Source: an uncultured Lachnospiraceae bacterium
Lineage (GTDB): Bacteria; Bacillota_A; Clostridia; Lachnospirales; Lachnospiraceae
Direction: 5' to 3'
Length of the DNA: 8,729 nt
Assembly: GCA_946630765.1 (NCBI GenBank)
Contig: CAMOZF010000062.1
Span: 1 to 8,729 of the forward strand
The notes under the pieces are model-generated. The model had not been told where the DNA came from, did no database searches, and was given only the letters and a program-made list of their open reading frames with translations. Position 1 is the first letter of the stretch, and each line of letters starts with the position of its first letter. The translations under genes and the position numbers were made by a program. Shown here in pieces: positions 1 through 6,165 of the stretch.

Positions 1-278
1 GTCAGATTCTTCAGAATATTGTGGTGCGGGAAAAGGTTGAACTGCTGGAACACGAGTCCGCAGTAGCTGCGGAAACGCTGCAGCGCCCCCGAATGCACGT
101 AGACGGCGCGTCCGGTGGCGGGGTCGTTTTTTGCCGCATGCTGTCCCATATAGATGATCTCGCCGCCGTCGATCCATTCGAGGAAGGTCGCGCAGCGAAG
201 AAGCGTGGATTTTCCGGAGCCGGAGGGGCCGATGATACTGACAACCTCGCCGCTGTCCACGCCGAAGCTTCTGTCTCC
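1..278 (-). pseudogene. amino-acid ABC transporter ATP-binding protein, 5'-truncated and cut by the left window edge
   Basis: The minus-strand frame is open from 278 to the left edge (92 codons) and encodes the N-terminal half of an ABC ATPase of the polar amino-acid type (GlnQ/HisP-like), which would power import through a membrane permease. Walker A is GPSGSGKST (fragment residues 17-25), followed by LLRC. The Q-loop region reads GLVFQQFNLFPH (74-85), with an expanded loop before it as in some clostridial homologues. In this family Walker A normally begins near residue 34-36; here a TGA stop (281-279) lies only 16 codons before it, and there is no ATG. The only in-frame start is a GTG at 260-258, which would leave a protein lacking about 23-25 residues (first beta strands and A-loop). 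No upstream frame encodes the missing part, so this is not a simple frameshift. The signature, Walker B and C-terminus lie outside the window. The family assignment is firm; the reading as a broken gene is inference. Confidence 0.72.
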
Positions 279-314
279 TCAGAATAAAGTAAAGTACCGC
301 ACAAAGCTTTTGAA

Positions 315-324
315 ATAGTACTAT
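315..324. repeat. 10-bp perfect palindrome at the predicted minus-strand transcription start
   Basis: ATAGTACTAT is perfectly self-complementary and sits just downstream of the minus-strand -10 box, covering the predicted start point near 321. This is a place where a dimeric repressor could bind. In an AT-rich region a 10-base palindrome can arise by chance, so the operator role is only a suggestion. Confidence 0.3.
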
Positions 325-327
325 AGC

Positions 328-356
328 ATATTAGCACATTAAAGTGATGATGTAAA
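328..356 (-). promoter_or_regulatory. predicted sigma-70/sigma-A promoter reading toward the ABC ATPase fragment
   Basis: On the minus strand there is a -35 box TTTACA (356-351), a 17-base spacer, and a -10 box TAATAT (333-328) preceded by TGC, an extended -10. Transcription would start near 321. A Shine-Dalgarno-like GAGGAG follows at 280-275, so both transcription and translation signals for the truncated ATPase gene appear intact. The next in-frame start codon (GTG 260-258) is 14 bases past it, farther than usual. Box match and spacing are seen directly; activity is inferred. Confidence 0.6.
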
Positions 357-388
357 GAGAAAATTCCATAAAAAACATTGAAAATCCG

Positions 389-409
389 CGGAAATCTTGT
401 CCGTTTCCG
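389..409. promoter_or_regulatory. inverted repeat upstream of the mnhE promoter, candidate regulator site
   Basis: CGGAAA (389-394) and TTTCCG (404-409) form a perfect 6-bp inverted repeat with a 9-base spacer, ending 5 bases before the -35 box of the mnhE promoter. The half-site separation (about 15 bases centre to centre) and the position suit a dimeric regulator. It does not fit the Rex or CcpA consensus that I know. A role as operator or activator site is inference. Confidence 0.33.
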
Positions 410-414
410 GCAGA

Positions 415-443
415 TTGCAAAGGGGGAGAACTTGTGTTATACT
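415..443 (+). promoter_or_regulatory. predicted operon promoter upstream of mnhE
   Basis: The -35 box is TTGCAA (415-420), followed by exactly 17 bases and then the -10 box TATACT (438-443), which is preceded by TGT to give an extended -10. The expected transcription start is near 450, leaving a leader of about 24 bases before the GTG start codon at 474, with its GGAGG at 461-465. This promoter lies downstream of the ATG at 378, which argues strongly that 378 is not the start of mnhE. Confidence 0.7.
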
Positions 444-460
444 GAAAACCGGTTTAATCT

Positions 461-476
461 GGAGGATCCGGCGGTG
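461..476 (+). promoter_or_regulatory. ribosome-binding site and GTG start that decide the mnhE start
   Basis: GGAGG (461-465) is followed by 8 bases and a GTG (474-476). Translation from this GTG begins directly with the hydrophobic first helix (MYLLLFVFFLILNG), as is normal for MnhE/MbhA. The longer reading from ATG 378 would add 32 mostly polar residues not seen in the family and would start upstream of the predicted transcription start. Confidence 0.75.
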
Positions 477-932
477 TATCTGCTATTATTTGTGTTTTTT
501 CTGATTCTGAACGGCAAAGTGACGTCCGAAATACTGATTTTCGGGCTTGTTCTTACTGTGCTCTTTGCGGTCGTTCTGAAGCTTTTATTTTCCTACACGC
601 CGAAAACCGAATGGAAGGTTCTTCGGAAAAGCCCGTACTTCCTGGCTTTTCTTGCCGTGCTTTTTATTGAAGTGATCAAGGCGAATCTTACGGTGATGCG
701 CCTGATTCCGAAAAAAGAGAAGTCCCTTCAGCCGGTGCTTGTGACCTTTAAGACCGCGCTTCGGAGCGATTTCTGCAGGTTCCTTTTCGCGAACTCGATC
801 ACCCTGACGCCGGGGACGATCACGGTGGAAGCGGAAGAGGATGTATTTACGGTGCACTGTCTGAGAAGAGAGCTTCTGGATACCTCCGAAAACGGACGGA
901 TCCTGAAGCTGCTTCGGAAAATGGAGGCCTGA
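474..932 (+). CDS. mnhE: Na+/H+ antiporter subunit E (MnhE/MrpE/MbhA family)
   Basis: This is the first gene of the operon, 152 residues from the GTG at 474. MnhE-type proteins are small membrane subunits at the far end of Mrp antiporters and MBH-type complexes, where they help build the sodium-translocating module. Two close N-terminal helices (about 2-12 and 17-39) are followed by a third (about 54-78, ending in VIKANLTVMRLI). A soluble C-terminal domain carries the family hallmark ANSITLTPGT (106-115). The length is typical for MnhE (about 155-170 residues). The C-terminal codons contain GGAGG, the ribosome-binding site of mnhF, whose ATG follows the stop immediately (TGAATG). The family is certain; whether the assembled complex moves Na+ or H+ cannot be read from this subunit. 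Confidence 0.93.
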   Translation: MYLLLFVFFLILNGKVTSEILIFGLVLTVLFAVVLKLLFSYTPKTEWKVLRKSPYFLAFLAVLFIEVIKANLTVMRLIPKKEKSLQPVLVTFKTALRSDFCRFLFANSITLTPGTITVEAEEDVFTVHCLRRELLDTSENGRILKLLRKMEA

Positions 933-1244
933 ATGGAGCTTGTGAAACACTATACACTGGTTGCCGTGATCGGGCTTCTGTCGATCGCGATCCTTTTCGG
1001 GCTGATCCGCACGATTCGCGGGCCGCGGCGTTCGGACCGGGTGATGGGCATCAATATGATCGGTTCTTTTTCCACGGGCCTTCTTGCGGCGCTCGCGGTT
1101 TTTCTTCGGGAAAGCTGGCTTCTGGACGTCTGTCTGGTCTACTGTCTGTGCAGCTTCCTCGCGGTCATTTTCATCAGCAAGATCCACATCAGTGAGTCCG
1201 GCGACGAGAAAAAGGAAGAGGAGGAAAATTCGCTGTATGAGTGA
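933..1244 (+). CDS. mnhF: Na+/H+ antiporter subunit F (MnhF/MrpF/MbhB family)
   Basis: A 103-residue, three-helix membrane subunit (helices about 9-27, 40-58 and 63-82). The loop after helix 1 carries the family signature GPRRSDRVMGINMIG (30-44), and a conserved Asp lies in helix 3 (LLDVCLVY, Asp65). In Mrp/MBH complexes, MnhF packs with MnhE and MnhG in the module proposed to carry Na+. The ATG abuts the mnhE stop with GGAGG at 923-927. The tail after helix 3 is highly charged (ESGDEKKEEEEN, 88-99); its Glu codons provide the GAGGAGG (1218-1224) that serves mnhG, whose start lies inside the end of this gene (8-base overlap). Confidence 0.93.
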   Translation: MELVKHYTLVAVIGLLSIAILFGLIRTIRGPRRSDRVMGINMIGSFSTGLLAALAVFLRESWLLDVCLVYCLCSFLAVIFISKIHISESGDEKKEEEENSLYE

Positions 1245-1593
1245 AATTCTGCGTTACGGCCTCGCGGTTCTTTTTCTCCTTTTCGGCTTTATCAGCATCG
1301 GGATCTCGGTTCTCGGGGTCTTCCGCTACCGCTTTGTTCTGAATCGCATGCAGGCGGCTGCCATTATCGATACGCTCGGCCTCTTTTTCCTGTTGGCCGG
1401 GCTGATGCTGCTCGCCTGGGACCTTGCCTATATTCCGAAGCTTTTTCTGATCCTCGCCTTCCAGTGGATCGGTTCGCCGATCGCGGCGCATATGGTCGGA
1501 AGGATGGAGATCCGCACCGAAAAGGAGCTGAAAAAGCATATGGTGATACTGGATGAGCGGGAAATTTCCGGCGAAAAGGAGGAGGAAGAATGA
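1237..1593 (+). CDS. mnhG: Na+/H+ antiporter subunit G (MnhG/MrpG/MbhC family)
   Basis: 118 residues from the ATG at 1237. An in-frame ATG at 1084 is rejected because it would bury the start 153 bases deeper in mnhF and add residues read out of frame from that gene. Three helices (about 6-29, 44-62 and 67-86) are seen. Family motifs are GVFRYRFVLNRMQA (27-40) followed by DTLG (45-48), and SPIAAHMVGR (80-89) with the conserved His85. MnhG is a small membrane subunit of the ion-translocating module. The C-terminus is again acidic (GEKEEEE), and its codons form AAGGAGG (1576-1582), the ribosome-binding site of the next gene, which overlaps by four bases (ATGA). Confidence 0.93.
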   Translation: MSEILRYGLAVLFLLFGFISIGISVLGVFRYRFVLNRMQAAAIIDTLGLFFLLAGLMLLAWDLAYIPKLFLILAFQWIGSPIAAHMVGRMEIRTEKELKKHMVILDEREISGEKEEEE

Positions 1594-1865
1594 ATTATAT
1601 TGAAATCGCGCTTCTCGGGCTCCTGCTCCTCTGCGGAATTTCCGCCTGCATCAGCCGAAATCTGATGGTTTCCCTGATCATATTCATGGCCTACAGTGTG
1701 ATCATGTCGATTATCTGGGCACTTCTTCGGGCCCCGGATCTCGCGGTCACGGAGGCCGCGGTCGGCGCGGGAATTTCCTCTGTGATGATGTTCATTACGC
1801 TGAAAAAACTCCGTGATATCAATCTTCTGTGGAAGGAGGAGCAGCATGAAGAAGAAACTCCGTGA
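1590..1865 (+). CDS. mbhD: MbhD/DUF4040 domain protein (stand-alone piece equivalent to the MrpA C-terminal region)
   Basis: 91 residues with three predicted helices (about 3-20, 26-46 and 57-71). The diagnostic motif is APDLAVTEAAVGAG (48-61), shared by MbhD/DUF4040 proteins and by the C-terminal part of MrpA; the acidic residues Asp50 and Glu55 are the ones kept in the family. In Mrp systems this domain is fused to the large MrpA protein, while in MBH clusters it is a separate gene, as here. That points to an MBH-like rather than a classical seven-gene Mrp operon. The start overlaps the mnhG stop (ATGA). The charged tail carries AAGGAGGA (1833-1840), the ribosome-binding site for the next gene, which starts 20 bases before this one ends. 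Confidence 0.9.
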   Translation: MNYIEIALLGLLLLCGISACISRNLMVSLIIFMAYSVIMSIIWALLRAPDLAVTEAAVGAGISSVMMFITLKKLRDINLLWKEEQHEEETP

Positions 1866-2754
1866 CGCCTTCCGCCAGTGGGACGAGGGAAATTTTGATT
1901 TTACGGAGGAGACCGCAAAGGCCGGACAGATGCCGGCGCGCGGCGACGATTCCGGAAATGAAACCGCGGCCTGGAAGAATCTTCCCGTCCGGAGCGCGGT
2001 GCGTTCCGAAGTGAAGCTTTTCAATGTGCTGTACCCGGTCTTCGGCGCGGTACTTCTGATCTCCGTGATTGCCTTTCTGATCCTTTCGGTGCTGCAGCTT
2101 CCGCATTTCGGAAGCGCGATGACGCCCGCAAATGACGGAGAAGTCACGAAACGTTATCTCAGTTCCGGTCTTACGGAGACCGGGGCGGTCAATATCGTCG
2201 CAGGCGTGATCCTCGACTACCGTGCCTTCGACACACTCGGCGAATCGCACGTGCTGTTTACGGCGGCCGTTGCCGTGATGATCCTTCTTCTTCAGAAGAA
2301 AGAGGAAGAGGAGTCCCCTGCGGACAGAAGCATCCTGAGAAATGACCTCGTGCTTCGAAATACCGCGAAGATCCTCGTGCCTTTCCTGATGCTTTTCGGT
2401 ATTTATATTATCCTGAACGGGCATCTGGGGCCGGGCGGCGGCTTCTCCGGCGGTGCGGTCATCGGCGGCGCGCTGATTCTGTACAGTGCTTCCTTCGGAA
2501 ACCGGCGGCTTTCCACAGTTCTGAATTTCAGAAGCTACCGGGCAGTTGTCATCCTCGCGCTGTCCTTCTACAGCGTCCTGAAGTGCTATTCCTTCTTCTG
2601 CGGCGCAAATGGTCTTCATACCATCTTCTCCGCGGGCACGCCGGGGAGAATCCTGTCGGCAGGCATGATCCTGCCGTTAAATGCCGCCGTCGGGCTCGTG
2701 GTCGCCTGTACGATGTACGGCTTCTATGCCATCTTTACGAGAGGTCGGATCTGA
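1846..2754 (+). CDS. mnhB: fused MbhE-MbhF (MnhB-type) antiporter subunit with soluble N-terminal extension
   Basis: 302 residues from the ATG at 1846, chosen over in-frame ATG 1813 because AAGGAGGA ends 5 bases before it. Three parts are seen. Residues 1-57 are hydrophilic and charged, with no recognised domain. Residues 58-150 form an MbhE-like unit: a helix (about 60-83), ETGAVNIVAGVILDYRAF (111-128) then DTLGE, and another helix. This is the signature found near the MrpA C-terminus and in MbhE. Residues 175-300 form the MnhB/MbhF domain, with GHLGPGGGFSGGAV (192-205) between helices and two or three further helices to about 297. Ordinary MnhB is about 140 residues, so the doubled length comes from the MbhE fusion plus the extension. 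The stop overlaps the mnhC start (TGATG). The family is certain; the role of the extension is unknown. Confidence 0.9.
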   Translation: MKKKLRDAFRQWDEGNFDFTEETAKAGQMPARGDDSGNETAAWKNLPVRSAVRSEVKLFNVLYPVFGAVLLISVIAFLILSVLQLPHFGSAMTPANDGEVTKRYLSSGLTETGAVNIVAGVILDYRAFDTLGESHVLFTAAVAVMILLLQKKEEEESPADRSILRNDLVLRNTAKILVPFLMLFGIYIILNGHLGPGGGFSGGAVIGGALILYSASFGNRRLSTVLNFRSYRAVVILALSFYSVLKCYSFFCGANGLHTIFSAGTPGRILSAGMILPLNAAVGLVVACTMYGFYAIFTRGRI

Positions 2755-3134
2755 TGCTTGAAATCCTTTGGAACAACCGCATACAGGTCGTCGCCGTGAT
2801 TCTGTTCGCGGTGGGGATGACGACCCTTCTTCTCCACAAGAATCTGCTGAAAAAGATCATCGGCCTGAATATCATGGATACGGCAGGCTATCTTTTCCTG
2901 ACCTCGATCGGCTATATCGAGGGCAGGATTTCGCCGATTGTCACGGGAGAGAATGATCCCTCGCGCTATGTGAATCCGCTGCCGGCGGGTCTTGTGCTGA
3001 CCGGAATCGTCGTGTCGGTCTCGGTGACTGCGGTCATGCTGGCCCTGACGATCCGGCTCTACCGGCGCTATCACACGCTGAACCTGGACGAGATTTACCG
3101 GATGGTTCACCGGGAACAGGAGGAGGAACCATGA
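2754..3134 (+). CDS. mnhC: Na+/H+ antiporter subunit C (MnhC/MbhG, NuoK-like)
   Basis: 126 residues, three transmembrane helices (about 9-28, 33-53 and 78-102). MnhC is the homologue of complex I NuoK and links the small-subunit module to MnhD. Features seen are LLKKIIGLNIMDTAGYLFL (31-49), NPLPAGLVLTGIVVSVSVTA (74-93), and a C-terminal tail RRYHTLNLDEIYRM (104-117) like that of NuoK. Asp42 stands in the second helix, where MBH-type relatives often have Glu as I recall them. The ATG overlaps the preceding stop by one base. Its ribosome-binding site (GAGG, 2741-2744) is weaker than those around it, suggesting coupled re-initiation. The EQEEEP tail encodes the AGGAGGAGGAA used by the next gene. 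Confidence 0.93.
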   Translation: MLEILWNNRIQVVAVILFAVGMTTLLLHKNLLKKIIGLNIMDTAGYLFLTSIGYIEGRISPIVTGENDPSRYVNPLPAGLVLTGIVVSVSVTAVMLALTIRLYRRYHTLNLDEIYRMVHREQEEEP

Positions 3135-4627
3135 GCTTCTGTCTGAATTTCCCGCTGTTTCTTCTGATCCTTTCCCTGCTTTCCTCGGTGATCTCAAGCG
3201 TGCTGAAAAGAAATGCCGCGCGCGCGGTGACGATGGGCCTTTCGGCGCTTTCCGTGGCCGCGAATCTGGTGGTATTTTTCTATACGATGCAAAGCGGACA
3301 GAACTTCGAGTACATGATGGGCCATTTCCCGCATCCCTGGGGGAATGAGCTTCGGATCGGCATGCTGGAGTCGCTGTTCTCCGCGGTCTTCTCGCTGGTT
3401 CTTTTTCTCACGATACTTGGGGGACAGGCGACGCTTCTTCTTCGGGTCGAACAGGAGAAGGGTTCTTTATATTACTGCATGTGCGACCTGATCCAGGCGG
3501 CGCTTCTCGCGCTCGTCTATACGAATGATATCTTCACGGGCTATGTGTTCATCGAGATCTGCACGATCAGCTCCTGCGGCATCCTGATGATCCGCCAGAA
3601 CGGAAAGACCATCCTCGCGTCGACCCGCTATATGATCTTCAGCCTGATCGGCTCGGGCCTGTTTTTCCTCGGGGTGATCTTCCTGTACGACATTACCGGG
3701 CATCTTCTGATGCCGGACCTTCTTAGGAGCATCCGCGCGCTTCACGATTCCGGATCCTACCGCCTGCCGCTTCTTGCGGCAATGAGCCTGATCATGACCG
3801 GCCTTGCGATCAAAAGCGGCCTTTTCCCCTTCCATATCTGGATGGCGGACACCTACGGCGCGGCAATTCCCGCATCGTCGGGCATTCTCTCGGGCCTGAT
3901 CTCGAAGGGCTATAGTTTCTTCCTGATCCGGATCATTTTCGACGTGTTCGGCACCGACGTGTTCTACGCTTCCGGTATGCACAATGTCGTCTACGCGCTC
4001 GGGGCGCTCGGTGTGATTGCCGGGTCCGTTGCGGCAATCCGGGAAAACAATATCCTCCGGATGGCGGCCTACAGCTCCGCCGCGCAGATCGGCTACATTT
4101 ACATGGGGCTCGGGCTCTCGCCGGTTCTCGGAACGGAGGCCGCGCTTTTCCACATCCTCGTGCATGCGGTGACGAAGCCGGCGCTCTTCCTGTCGTCGGG
4201 CTATCTTTCCGATGCGATGGGCGGCGCGAAAAAGTTCCGGAACCTCACGGGCGTGGGCTATGTGAATCCCGCAGCGGGCGTGTTCTTTTCCTTTTTCGCC
4301 TTCAGCATGATCGGGCTGCCGCTGACGATGGGCTTTATCAGCAAATACCTTTTCGGAATCGCGGCCTTCGAGTCGACGCACCGGAAAATGATTCCGACGC
4401 TCCTCGTTTTGGCGGTGAGTACCGTGCTGAACACGATGTACTTTGCGCGGACGATTCTTCGGATCTACACGAAAAACGACAGGGCTGAAGCGCCGGAGAA
4501 AAAGACGCTGAAAAGCCAGCGGCCTTTTATCCTTTCCGCGGCTTCCTTTGCGGTGATGAATCTCACGTTCGGAATCTTCGGAAAAACCTTTATTGACCTT
4601 CTTGCAGCCGCGATCCGGCTGTTCTGA
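3131..4627 (+). CDS. mnhD: MnhD/MbhH-type antiporter subunit, paralogue 1
   Basis: 498 residues and about 14 predicted helices, the normal size of a proton-conducting transporter subunit of the MrpD/NuoM/NuoN family. The charged relay is intact: Glu142 in TM5 (GYVFIEI), Lys228 in TM7 (AIKSGLFPFHIW, 227-238), Lys259 in TM8 (SGLISKG), His341, His345 and Lys349 (HILVHAVTK), and Lys405 in TM12 (GFISKYLF). These residues carry ions through the membrane halves of MrpD and complex I antiporter subunits. It sits right after mnhC (ATGA overlap), the place of MbhH in MBH clusters and MrpD in Mrp operons, so it is the likely counterpart of those. After TM7 it has ADTYGAAIPASSGILSG in place of the more usual HPEAPAPASAVLSG type, which separates it from paralogues 2 and 4. 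Confidence 0.92.
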   Translation: MSFCLNFPLFLLILSLLSSVISSVLKRNAARAVTMGLSALSVAANLVVFFYTMQSGQNFEYMMGHFPHPWGNELRIGMLESLFSAVFSLVLFLTILGGQATLLLRVEQEKGSLYYCMCDLIQAALLALVYTNDIFTGYVFIEICTISSCGILMIRQNGKTILASTRYMIFSLIGSGLFFLGVIFLYDITGHLLMPDLLRSIRALHDSGSYRLPLLAAMSLIMTGLAIKSGLFPFHIWMADTYGAAIPASSGILSGLISKGYSFFLIRIIFDVFGTDVFYASGMHNVVYALGALGVIAGSVAAIRENNILRMAAYSSAAQIGYIYMGLGLSPVLGTEAALFHILVHAVTKPALFLSSGYLSDAMGGAKKFRNLTGVGYVNPAAGVFFSFFAFSMIGLPLTMGFISKYLFGIAAFESTHRKMIPTLLVLAVSTVLNTMYFARTILRIYTKNDRAEAPEKKTLKSQRPFILSAASFAVMNLTFGIFGKTFIDLLAAAIRLF

Positions 4628-4650
4628 CTACCTGAAAACCGGAGGAAATC
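4628..4650 (+). promoter_or_regulatory. short gap with strong ribosome-binding site between antiporter paralogues 1 and 2
   Basis: This 23-base spacer is the largest gap in the operon. It holds GGAGG (4641-4645) five bases before the ATG at 4651. I see no promoter or terminator. The 11-mer CTGAAAACCGG here (4632-4642) also occurs in the mnhE leader (442-452). Confidence 0.55.
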
Positions 4651-6144
4651 ATGAAAATCCTGATGCTTCTTTTGCTGCTGATCCCCGCCGTCGCGGGCGC
4701 GGCGCTTCCTTTTCTCAGATTATCGAGGAAGAAAAATCTGATCCTTACGGGCGCGGTGCTGCTTCTTTGCGCCGCACTTTCTCTGGTGCTTCTTTTTCAG
4801 GGGGAGCTGTCAATGGTGCTGTTCTCCATGACGGAGAAGCTTGTCGTTTCGCTGAAGCTGGACCTTCTGTCGAAGATTTTCCTCTCGCTTTCGGCCTTCG
4901 GCTTCCCGCTCGCAGGCTTTTTCGCCTTCCGCTATATGGAGGAAGAGGAGAAGGAAGGCTCCTTTAAGGAGAGTACCTTCTACGGCTTTTTCCTTCTGAC
5001 GGAGGCCGCGCTTTTCGGCATGGACCTGTCGGACAATCTGATCGCGATGTACTTTTTCTTTGAAATGCTCACGCTCCTTTCGATGCCGCTCGTGCTTTTC
5101 GAACGGACGGAGCGCTCGATCGCGGCGGCGCTGAAGTATCTTTTCTATTCGATCGGCGGCGCGTTTCTCGCGCTTGCTGCAATCTTTGTACTCGCGTACC
5201 ACGCGCCGACGCTGCAGTTTGCGGAGGGCGGCGTCCTGATGTCCGGAGGAAAACTGCTCCCGGCGCTTTCAGAAAACCGGAATCTTCTTCTGATCATGAG
5301 CTTTCTGGGCATCGTCGGCTTTTCCGCAAAAGCCGGCATGTATCCGCTGCACGGCTGGCTTCCGACCGCGCATCCCGAGGCGCCCGCGCCCGCATCCGCG
5401 GTGCTTTCCGGCGTCATCGCAAAGGCCGGCGTCCTGGCGATCATCCGGCTTCTGTATTATGTCATCGGCCCGGCCCTCCTTCTCGGAAGCTGGGTGCAGA
5501 TCAGCCTTCTTTCGCTGTCGCTTCTCACGGTTTTCATGGGCTCGATGATGGCCTACCGCGAAAAGAACCTGAAAAAGCGCCTCGCCTACAGCTCGGTTTC
5601 CCAGATCTCCTATGCGCTTTTTGGCATCTTCCTTCTCAATCCTGAAGGCTTTACGGGCGGCGTGCTGCAGGTGCTTTTCCACGCAGCCGCGAAGATCTGC
5701 CTCTTTTTGACCGCGGGATCATTTATTTTCCACGGCAACAGGCGAAAGGTGGAAGAGCTTCGGGGGATCGGAAAGACGATGCCCTGCACGCTTCTTTGCT
5801 TCACCTTCGCGTCGCTTTCCCTGATCGGCATCCCGCCGTTTTCCGGCTTTGTCAGTAAATGGTATCTCGCGCTGGGCGCGCTCGGAAGCGGCATCCCGGT
5901 GCTGTACTGGCTCGGCCCGGTGATCCTTCTCGTGTCGGCGCTTCTTACGGCCGGGTATCTTCTTCCCGTGTCCGTTTCCGGCTTTTTCCCCGGAAAGGAC
6001 TTCAAGGCGGGAGAGAGAAGCAGAGAGGGCGGTCTTCTGATGCTTGTGCCGCTGTTTGTGCTGGCGATCCTGACCCTGGTCCTCGGACTTTTGTCGGGGC
6101 TCCTTTCCAATGTTTGTCTGCAGGGCTTTTCCGCCCTGTTTTGA
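4651..6144 (+). CDS. MnhD/NuoM/N-type antiporter subunit, paralogue 2
   Basis: 497 residues, about 14 predicted helices, opening with a classic IPAVAGAALPFLRLS N-terminus. All relay residues are present: Glu138 (YFFFEML) in TM5, Lys227 (SAKAGMYPLHGWLP) in TM7, Lys258 (GVIAKAG) in TM8, His344 and Lys348 (FHAAAK), and Lys403 (GFVSKWYL) in TM12. The loop TAHPEAPAPASAVLSG (239-254) is typical of the NuoM/MrpD/hydrogenase-4-like group. In the complex it would be one of several ion channels lined up along the membrane arm, driven by electron transfer or by the partner ion gradient. It could equally be labelled a complex I subunit N/M-like or HyfB-like protein; sequence alone does not fix its position in the arm. 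GGAGG precedes the ATG by 5 bases. A hairpin covers the last codons. Confidence 0.9.
   Translation: MKILMLLLLLIPAVAGAALPFLRLSRKKNLILTGAVLLLCAALSLVLLFQGELSMVLFSMTEKLVVSLKLDLLSKIFLSLSAFGFPLAGFFAFRYMEEEEKEGSFKESTFYGFFLLTEAALFGMDLSDNLIAMYFFFEMLTLLSMPLVLFERTERSIAAALKYLFYSIGGAFLALAAIFVLAYHAPTLQFAEGGVLMSGGKLLPALSENRNLLLIMSFLGIVGFSAKAGMYPLHGWLPTAHPEAPAPASAVLSGVIAKAGVLAIIRLLYYVIGPALLLGSWVQISLLSLSLLTVFMGSMMAYREKNLKKRLAYSSVSQISYALFGIFLLNPEGFTGGVLQVLFHAAAKICLFLTAGSFIFHGNRRKVEELRGIGKTMPCTLLCFTFASLSLIGIPPFSGFVSKWYLALGALGSGIPVLYWLGPVILLVSALLTAGYLLPVSVSGFFPGKDFKAGERSREGGLLMLVPLFVLAILTLVLGLLSGLLSNVCLQGFSALF
6121..6142 (+). terminator. hairpin with short U-tract at the 3' end of paralogue 2, possible attenuator
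   Basis: CAGGGC (6121-6126) and GCCCTG (6133-6138) form a 6-bp, mostly G-C stem around a six-base loop, followed at once by TTTT (6139-6142). This resembles a weak intrinsic terminator, but it lies over the final codons of an antiporter gene and the operon continues 24 bases later. Partial termination or an RNA-processing/stability element is possible. It may also be a chance product of codon use. Confidence 0.3.
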
Positions 6145-6165
6145 AGCTTTTAACGGAGTTTTTGT

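Noticed and set aside
21..287. Plus-strand and second minus-strand open frames over the ABC ATPase fragment
   Set aside because: Both overlap the minus-strand frame that encodes Walker A and Q-loop motifs. Their products show no recognisable domain and are biased in composition as expected for shadow frames.
279..473. Riboswitch, tRNA or small RNA in the divergent intergenic region
   Set aside because: The 195 bases are largely used by two promoters. The mnhE leader is only about 24 bases and no conserved riboswitch core or cloverleaf is visible.
1084..1236. Upstream in-frame extension of mnhG
   Set aside because: It would be read entirely within mnhF in another frame, and it lacks the family's N-terminus. 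The ATG at 1237 has a GAGGAGG site and the normal MnhG length.
3467..4381. Long antisense open frame (304 codons) opposite antiporter paralogue 1
   Set aside because: The product is rich in Arg, His, Asp and Glu, exactly what the complement of Leu/Phe/Ile/Ala-rich membrane-protein codons gives. It has no domain and no ribosome-binding site, and similar shadows lie opposite every antiporter gene.
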